DNA of 40,000 nucleotides from positions 17,232,806-17,272,805 of the forward strand of contig NC_135567.1 in assembly GCF_964340395.1 (NCBI RefSeq), given 5' to 3'. Positions 9,905 to 40,000 of the stretch are shown here, piece after piece. The DNA is from Glandiceps talaboti. Its lineage: Eukaryota; Hemichordata; Enteropneusta; Spengelidae. The notes under the pieces are model-generated. The model ran no database searches. It had not been told where the DNA came from and saw nothing but the letters and a program-made list of their open reading frames with translations. Made by a program: the position numbers and the translations under genes. The stretch's first letter is position 1; each line of letters starts with the position of its first letter.

Positions 9905-11879
9905 TAGATTCTGCAGCTTTTGTTTTCTTTCTTTCCTGATACTTTTTCTGTCGTGCACGACCAGTCTCTCTATCTCTTTCTATTTGTTCTTGAGATCTTC
10001 TTTGCCTTGCCTCACATCTTCGCATTGCCTCGTGTTCTTTATGCTTCTTCCATTTCTCTGGATCTCTTTGAATTCTCTCCCGGAATGCTTTCATTCGGAC
10101 AGCTGCTTCTGATTGGTGTGGAGTATCTGTTGTTAGTGAGAGTCTTTGTTCATCACATGTATGAATTTTCATGTGCGCCCTCCGTTGGTCCGTGTGATGA
10201 AACCCTTTACCACACTCTTTACATATAAATGGTTTTTCATTTGTGTGTGTCATCATGTGTCTTTTCAAAGTGCCTCCGTGATTAAATCCCTTACCACAAT
10301 CTTTACATACAAATTGTCTTTCGTTCGTATGAAATCTCATGTGTACCTTTAAATAGCTTTTGTAATTAAAACCTTTACCACACTCTTTACATACAAAAGG
10401 TCTTTCATTTGTGTGCATCCTCATGTGTGCATCAAGATCACCATGGCCGATAAACCCTTTACCACACTCTTCACATACAAGTGGTCTTTCATTTGTGTGT
10501 GTTCTCGTGTGTGCTTTCAGAGCATCAATTCGATTAAACCGTTTCCCACACTCTTTACATTGAAATGGTTTTTCACCTGTGTGGATCCTCATATGTGCTG
10601 TTAGATGTCCAATACGATGGAACCCTTTCCCACAGTCTTTACATACGAATGGTCTCTCACTACAAATCCATTCTTTTATACCAGTAGTTTCTGTCATTTC
10701 ACAGTTGTGTTTCTGAGCATATCCATGGGTACTGCCTGGATTCACAAAACAAGGAAAATTAACATTCTGTATCCCTATAGGAAAGGGATTTCCATAACCA
10801 TTTGTAGCATTTCCATGATCTCCCATAGACATGCTATTGTCTGGATTTGCCACTGTCGTTGGTTGATTAGTTGCCTTGTTATAGTCTGGGTCTTCCACTG
10901 CGGTTAGTTGTTTAGTTGCCTTGTTATAGTCTGGGTCTTCCACTGTGGTTAGTTGTTTAGTTGCCTTGTCATAGTCTGGGTCTTCCACTGTGGTTACTTG
11001 TTTAGTTGCCTTGTTATAGTCTGGGTCTTCCACTGTGGTTAGTTGTTTAGTTGCCTTGTCATAGTCTGGGTCTTCCACTGTGGTTTGTTGTTTAGTTGTC
11101 TTGTTATAGTCTGGGTCTTCCACTGTGGTTAGTTGTTTAGTTGCCTTGTTATAGTCTGGGTCTTCCACTGTGGTTGGTTGTTTAGTTGCCTTGTTATAGT
11201 CTGGGTCTTCCACTGTAGTTAGTTGTTTAGTTGCCTTGTTATAGTCTGTGTCTTCCACTGTGGTTAGTTGTTTAGTTGCCTTGTTATAGTCTGGGTCTTC
11301 CACTGTGGTTAGTTGTTTAGTTGCCTTGTTATAGTCTGGGTCTTCCACTGTGGTTGGTTGTTTAGTTGCCTTGTTATAGTCTGGGTTTTCCACTGTGGTT
11401 AGTTGTTTAGTTGCCTTGCTATTCACACTTTGTACAGGGTATTGAAAGTCTTCACTTGTTACTTTCCAATAATTTTGTTCAGTGTCAATGTCATGGTCAT
11501 CTGGTATCACACCATCTTCTATCTTTATTTGCATATCCTCATTCACTGTGTCAGTGGAGAAGATATCTTCTGTGACAACACTTGGTTTGGTTTCAACCCT
11601 GTCTTCCAAAGGTTTATCAGAATGATGAAATACATTTGTTGAATAGTGTTTGATGTCCATGTTTAATTCTTCATCATAGTAACCCTGGTTGTTCTCATCT
11701 TCCTGCTTCACCGTCACCTCCTCTCTGTTTTGTCTCAGTTCTTTATCATTTACGAATATTTCTTCATTAGAATTGTAAACTGATTCTTCCATTTGATGTG
11801 TAAGAGTTTTTGCCTGATGGCTACAAGGGAGATTGTTCTCAGATTCAGACTCTTCTTGCTTGACTGTAATCTTCTCCAT
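9897..11879 (-). CDS. C2H2 zinc-finger protein 3 with basic C-terminal tail (6 fingers, 660 aa)
   Basis: Probable nuclear DNA-binding protein of the same family. The acidic N-terminus (1-154) has psi-K-x-E sites VKQE (6-9), VKQE (57-60) and IKIE (118-121). Thirteen 15-residue repeat units fill 155-349. Six C2H2 fingers occupy about 411-573; the first linker is a canonical TGEKP and the others are TNERP/TNEKP-like. Unlike its paralogs it continues for about 85 residues after the last finger. This tail is highly charged and probably helical, with an RxxAFRxR-x4-DPEKWKKHK segment and an Arg/Gln-rich stretch (RDRETGRARQKKYQ). It may add DNA contact or a nuclear signal (inference). The stop codon sits at the edge of a dispersed repeat. 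The tail's origin is unclear. Confidence 0.92.
   Translation of the reverse strand: MEKITVKQEESESENNLPCSHQAKTLTHQMEESVYNSNEEIFVNDKELRQNREEVTVKQEDENNQGYYDEELNMDIKHYSTNVFHHSDKPLEDRVETKPSVVTEDIFSTDTVNEDMQIKIEDGVIPDDHDIDTEQNYWKVTSEDFQYPVQSVNSKATKQLTTVENPDYNKATKQPTTVEDPDYNKATKQLTTVEDPDYNKATKQLTTVEDTDYNKATKQLTTVEDPDYNKATKQPTTVEDPDYNKATKQLTTVEDPDYNKTTKQQTTVEDPDYDKATKQLTTVEDPDYNKATKQVTTVEDPDYDKATKQLTTVEDPDYNKATKQLTAVEDPDYNKATNQPTTVANPDNSMSMGDHGNATNGYGNPFPIGIQNVNFPCFVNPGSTHGYAQKHNCEMTETTGIKEWICSERPFVCKDCGKGFHRIGHLTAHMRIHTGEKPFQCKECGKRFNRIDALKAHTRTHTNERPLVCEECGKGFIGHGDLDAHMRMHTNERPFVCKECGKGFNYKSYLKVHMRFHTNERQFVCKDCGKGFNHGGTLKRHMMTHTNEKPFICKECGKGFHHTDQRRAHMKIHTCDEQRLSLTTDTPHQSEAAVRMKAFRERIQRDPEKWKKHKEHEAMRRCEARQRRSQEQIERDRETGRARQKKYQERKKTKAAESRA
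10833..11417 (-). repeat. Coding 45-bp tandem repeat (13 units) in zinc-finger gene 3
   Basis: Thirteen in-frame 45-bp units, consensus KATKQLTTVEDPDYN. Neighbouring units are nearly identical, with recurring variants (TKQP, DYD), indicating recent homogenisation or expansion. It covers about 30 percent of the protein. Confidence 0.95.
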
Positions 11880-12575
11880 GTCTTGTGAAAACCACTATCA
11901 TCTAAGAGTCTTGTATCTGTTTTGATGAAAAAACCCCATATACTTGTAAAACTACAATAAGTGGGTGTCAGATCCAAGATATCCTCCCTAGCCTAAATGA
12001 AGTTTGAATTTTTTCCTAGCTGCAGTAATTGTAGCTTTGTTTTTATTTACAATACTTTTTTAAATTCTTTTGTTTTAGATATTTCATTTTGTGAGTGACT
12101 CAACATTGTTCGTTTTACTTTTCATTTCTTACAGGGTTTTGCAAAGAAAAACAAAGCGGAGGGCCGAGAGCGACGTAGCGAAACCGCGAGCTGCAGTACT
12201 GCATCTACTACTAGACTAGAGATACCCTAGTGCACAGGTACTCGAATCAATGTGTATAATTAAAAAAAAAAATATGTATGTAAATAAGTCTTATTTACAT
12301 ACAATACATTTTTTTTCTACACATTGATTCGAGTACCTGTGATCGTAATCGTTTGTTGAAATCGTCGGGTGTGTGAATTGTAAACAGTCTGTGGCTCGTT
12401 AGGTTGGCCGAACCTTCAAACCTTGTCTTATTTATATACAATACATTTTTTTTCTACACATTGATTCGAGTACCTGTGCCCTAGTGTTTACATCATCAGA
12501 TATAATAATATGTCACCTCACCCCCAGAACGAATTCTCGTGAAAATGGGAACGAAGTCCAAAACGTATACCTACC
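11880..12575 (-). other. 5' leader of zinc-finger gene 3: acceptor, intron and exon-1 donor
   Basis: The acceptor TAG ends at 11902 (exon start 11901, again 22 nt before the ATG). Candidate donor GTAGGTATAC follows an exon ending at 12575; the same donor sequence occurs at gene 1. The intron carries the hAT-like element at 12233-12478. Confidence 0.55.
12233..12478. mobile_element. hAT-like MITE with 8-bp target duplication
   Basis: Left end CACAGGTACTCGAATCAATG and right end CATTGATTCGAGTACCTGTG are inverted repeats. The 246-bp element is flanked on both sides by CCCTAGTG (12225-12232 and 12479-12486), an 8-bp target duplication typical of hAT elements. An extra copy of the right end (12300-12341) lies inside, so the right half was duplicated or a second insertion occurred. 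No transposase. Confidence 0.85.
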
Positions 12576-12750
12576 GTTGATTTATCAGATGTTCTGTGGT
12601 CATCAATTCCATACGTTACAGCACTGAATTTACGCTGCTATGCGGTTCAAATGCGTCGAAGAACTCAGGCATCGAGTCTCACTAGTACTGCAGCGACGCG
12701 ATCCAAACGCCGTCAAGGTCATTAGAAAAACGCCACCAAGCGGTGACCCA
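12576..12750 (-). promoter_or_regulatory. Exon 1 and conserved promoter block, zinc-finger gene 3
   Basis: 12711-12749 matches the block upstream of genes 1 and 2 (minus-strand TCACCGCTTGGTGGCG here, one base different), 136-174 bp upstream of the exon-1 donor. Similarity to the gene-2 leader continues through TTACAGC, ACGCTGC and GGCATCGAG. Confidence 0.5.
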
Positions 12751-14906
12751 TATAGAAAAAAGATCACAACAAGGGCGCGTTCACGAGTAGAACTCTGGGG
12801 GGGTTTTGAGAGATGGGTTTATAGCATACATTTTTCACGACGCAATCCCCACTCACGCCAACAACCAATCAACGTGGCACTTGTTGTTATGGCACTTGTT
12901 ATTTACGTGAAAACAACGTTTTATTTTTGTAAATTAGCTCCGTAAGATTAATTTAAGCAATAAAACTGCAGGTTTTTTGCAAGGTACACATGTGCAACAT
13001 GGAATACTTTCCCCTTAGGTCAGTCCATGTGCCTCATTTCAATGTTATTACCAGGAATACTATTTGGATTTGACCAATTTGGAATCTATCACAGAATGCA
13101 TGTTTAGTGATCACACCGCTCCACCACAGGGCAAACCTCTTGATTAGGGAGCCTTCAGTAATTACAAGGTGGGGGGGGGGAGGGGTTCACTTTGTTACAT
13201 ATCAGTTCTCTCAGATGAGGGCCATATTTTAGAAAATGGGATTAGGGGAGGTCACATTCTACTTTGACAACTGTATTGTCTATTTAGCATTTCATTTACC
13301 CATTCATACTTATTTTATTTAATTATTTATTTATTTGGAAAATAGTTCCTGTGCTCCCTGTGGTCATACCTCCTCGCCCTTGTCTTCTCTGCGGGCTAGC
13401 GATGTATCTCAACAGTGTCGTAAACTGGCTAATGAAGATTGATGGGATATGGGATCTTTTCAAATCACACATCGACCAACCCCTGTGAGAGGAGGCCGGT
13501 GAGGGCGAAACGTCACGACATATCTTACAGTCTACGTGTCACCATACAGACATCAAACCATTGATGACTGTGGTTAGTTGCAGTATGGTTTATTTCACCG
13601 AGATAAAATGTAGCAAGAAATTACAATCTTGCTATTGCAGTGTAGAATATCCAAATGCTTATTGGTTTCTGTGTGACTATCAAAAAGTGAGTGAACAGTA
13701 AGCTGAAATGGGCTGTACAGGTTTTCTGTAGACACACAGTCACACCTCGAGGCTACAATTAACTGTTGACGTCGAAGCAATGACGAATGACACCTGTTAC
13801 GAATAGGGAAAGTAAACAACTGAATAGGATTCATAACACTTGGTACATGTTGGCACTAGAGAGACTTGTATTACATTTCAGAAATTGATATGAAGTTTTA
13901 AGGCCTATTTACATAATAGTTTACGTTCACAAACAAACTTCCAGTTTCCCTGACATTTTATGTACACATAAAGAGGCCATAAAACTGTTCTCTTCAAACC
14001 ATGAAATGTAATACAAGTCTCTGCTATTTAAACTGTGCCAAGTTTATTAATACAATTCATTTGTTCCGTTCATCAATGCTTCGATGTCAGCAGTTGTAGA
14101 ACAAAGTAGACAAAAACACACTTTATTATATACGAGAAGTCAGTCTTTTTAATTCTCTGTATCTTGTATTTGAGTCATCAACCTACCTTCATCAAAATAA
14201 AAAATACAGAAACACAGAATATTAAATTTTAAATCTCACCACAGAGTGCTGTATTGTGTACTATTCAAATAGTTGCTATGGTAACTTAAATTAGGTATCA
14301 CTTTGCTGCCTTAAAGGCCCAATATTCAGTCCCAGGTGTTATCAAATCAGTGGTCTCACAAGGATTAGGTAAGATATTTTTTGTTTAGCAGGAATTTGTT
14401 GTACATTTCATTCACACAACTGCTTTTCCTTGTCCAAGATGTATTCTTAATCCCTCGCCCTGGAACACCATTCCCGGAAATAGACATATTTTCATACACT
14501 ATGGATTCTGGAGAGTCATTTCATGATGTTACATCACCTAAAATTACTTGTGTGTGCAATGCGTAACCATGGAAACATCACCCATTCAATACATTATTTC
14601 TGCTGACTTCCATGATGCAATAGTACATAGCAAAGATACCCTATAAATGCGCAAGATCAAGTTGAGATATTTCTGTGAAATCACAATTGTAGGTGATATA
14701 AAATCATGAAATGACTGTCTAGAACCCATAATTTATGAAAATGTCTCTATTTCCTGGTGTTGTTTTTGAATGTCATGTTCTTGCATTCATACTACTTCAT
14801 AGTAGATTAGACGGATTTTTTCCTTTGTTCAACAGTTGCAGTCAACTCAAATAGCGCCCTCTCTGTCCACATATCCTCTAACTTTTGTTTTCTGAAAATT
14901 ATCAAT
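12751..14906. other. Region between zinc-finger gene 3 and the IRP gene 3' end
   Basis: No supported gene. Contains a poly-G run at about 13169-13178, a foldback repeat at 13795-14070, and otherwise AT-rich unique-looking DNA. A 101-codon plus-strand frame at 12640 overlaps the conserved promoter block and is not believed. Confidence 0.4.
13795..14070. repeat. Foldback repeat related to 18690-18860
   Basis: The left arm (GGGAAAGTAAACAACTGAAT to CTTGTATTACATTTC) reappears inverted on the right (GAAATGTAATACAAGTCTCT to AATACAATTCATTTGTTCCG). A related single copy lies in an IRP intron at about 18695-18850. Probably a MITE family. Confidence 0.6.
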
Positions 14907-14912
14907 TTTATT
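14907..14912 (-). terminator. Candidate polyadenylation signal, IRP gene
   Basis: First minus-strand AATAAA past the stop codon at 15237, giving a 3' UTR of about 325 nt. No transcript support. Confidence 0.35.
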
Positions 14913-15236
14913 CCTGATTCTATTTTGGTACAACAAATATTCAGGTACTGGTGCCCTCTATTTTAAATCTACCAAATATTTTGTTTTAGAATTACTAAAA
15001 TAATTCAATTAATGTGCCCCCCTTTATATGCTCATGCAAGTTTTTTTGACAAAATTAATAACTTTGATCCTTCAAATTAAATTCAAATAACAATTTGTAC
15101 ACTTGTTCTAACATACATGGCTGCAGTTGTACAACTTTCACAAATAGCGCCCCCTATGGCTAAGAGTTCATTTCTTTTGTTTTAAAATAGATTCCTGATT
15201 GGCAGTATATGATTTGATGGTAATGGTAGTACGTCT

Positions 15237-39381
<24,145 letters not shown>

Positions 39382-40000
39382 GATAATCTTCTCGTCTCAC
39401 ACGTATTGAAATGTGTGCAATATGTAAAACCACCTGTGATTGGACATAAAATGGCAACCTAATTTCAATAAGGGTTAGCAATCAACGATAATTCGTAGAA
39501 TTAGATGGCGTGCAAATTTGTTTCATGGAAGCACATACAATTGATTGCTTCAAGTTTTAATTATCGAATGCAGTTGCTTTGAAATCAAACTTGTATATAT
39601 ATTTTTTATCTTATTTACATTTCTAGTATTCCCGATTTAGAAATGGACCAATAGAATGCCATTTCTCATATGGGCGCGTCAAAAGCGAAATGAGGTCAAA
39701 GTGCCATGGGCTTGTGATTTAATATCTCGGCAGAATGTCAACGATTTTGATCCAATATTTACAGTTTTCTAATGTTCTACAGTAATTGACAGCGTGATGT
39801 GAAATATTTTTTTGTTTGTAATCTAGATTATGAAAAATAGTATGACCTCATTTTAAAAAGGTCACTTGCTCATGCGCACATTAACTTAGGGAATGGAGGT
39901 GGAACATTCGATAGAGAGGAATGATTTGTAGGACAGATTTATAGCAGTTTTGCGGCATCAGTAAACTTTATGTCAGCGGAGTCGTAATTTGGCAAATGGT
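39382..40000 (-). promoter_or_regulatory. 5' UTR and probable promoter region of the IRP gene
   Basis: No other gene seen. Possible elements are a CCAAT box (GACCAATAG at 39645-39653), a CG-containing GGCGCGTC (39673-39680) and a GATGGCG motif (39504-39510, plus). Inferred only from position upstream of the start codon. Confidence 0.3.

Noticed and set aside
12640-12945. 101-codon plus-strand open frame
   Set aside because: Covers the conserved promoter block of zinc-finger gene 3; no similar frame is open in the paralogous leaders and the product is unrecognisable.
39382-39450. Iron-responsive element in the IRP leader
   Set aside because: No CAGUGN loop with a C-bulged stem seen in the short stretch upstream of the ATG; a folding scan would be needed to exclude one elsewhere.

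Overview
This is a window of AT-rich animal (metazoan) nuclear DNA: genes with many introns and GT/AG splice sites, C2H2 zinc-finger genes, abundant microsatellites and minisatellites, and short non-autonomous transposons. The content suggests a marine invertebrate, perhaps a deuterostome such as a hemichordate, amphioxus or echinoderm. The species cannot be fixed from sequence alone. Every supported gene lies on the minus strand. I see no tRNA or rRNA gene, CRISPR array or prokaryotic feature.

Left part (1-12,750): three paralogous zinc-finger genes in a head-to-tail cluster (coding exons 1202-2770, 4877-6169, 9897-11879). Each protein begins MEK-(I/V)-x-VKQE, has an acidic N-terminus with SUMO-type sites, a coding 15-residue repeat (about 8, 2 and 13 units) and 7, 7 or 6 C2H2 fingers. 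Each coding exon has a splice acceptor just before the ATG. About 0.7-0.85 kb upstream lies a similar non-coding exon-1 donor, and 130-175 bp further upstream a shared promoter-like block.

Middle (12,750-15,236): the 3' flank of the next gene, a small hAT-like element with 8-bp target duplications, and a foldback repeat.

Right part (15,237-39,381): one aconitase/iron regulatory protein (IRP) gene with 21 coding exons on the minus strand. All exon phases join cleanly: 950 residues with all exons, 897 without cassette exon 5. The [4Fe-4S] cysteines and substrate residues of active IRP1/cytosolic aconitase are present. Cassette exon 5 (27834-27992, phase 2-2, 53 codons) lies where vertebrate IRP2 has its 73-residue insert. 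It shares NAPNPGGG and the C-P-F-H heme-regulatory motif with that insert. The gene therefore combines an IRP1-like catalytic core with an IRP2-like regulatory exon in one locus.

A second pattern is that several exon edges of this gene have been copied into adjacent intronic repeats: the donor of exon 3, the donor of exon 9 (30-bp in-frame steps), the acceptor plus 5' part of exon 11 (103-bp units, six near-identical copies) and the donor of exon 16. The introns also hold three copies of a TTAA-bounded MITE, a 522-bp near-perfect inverted repeat and many minisatellites.
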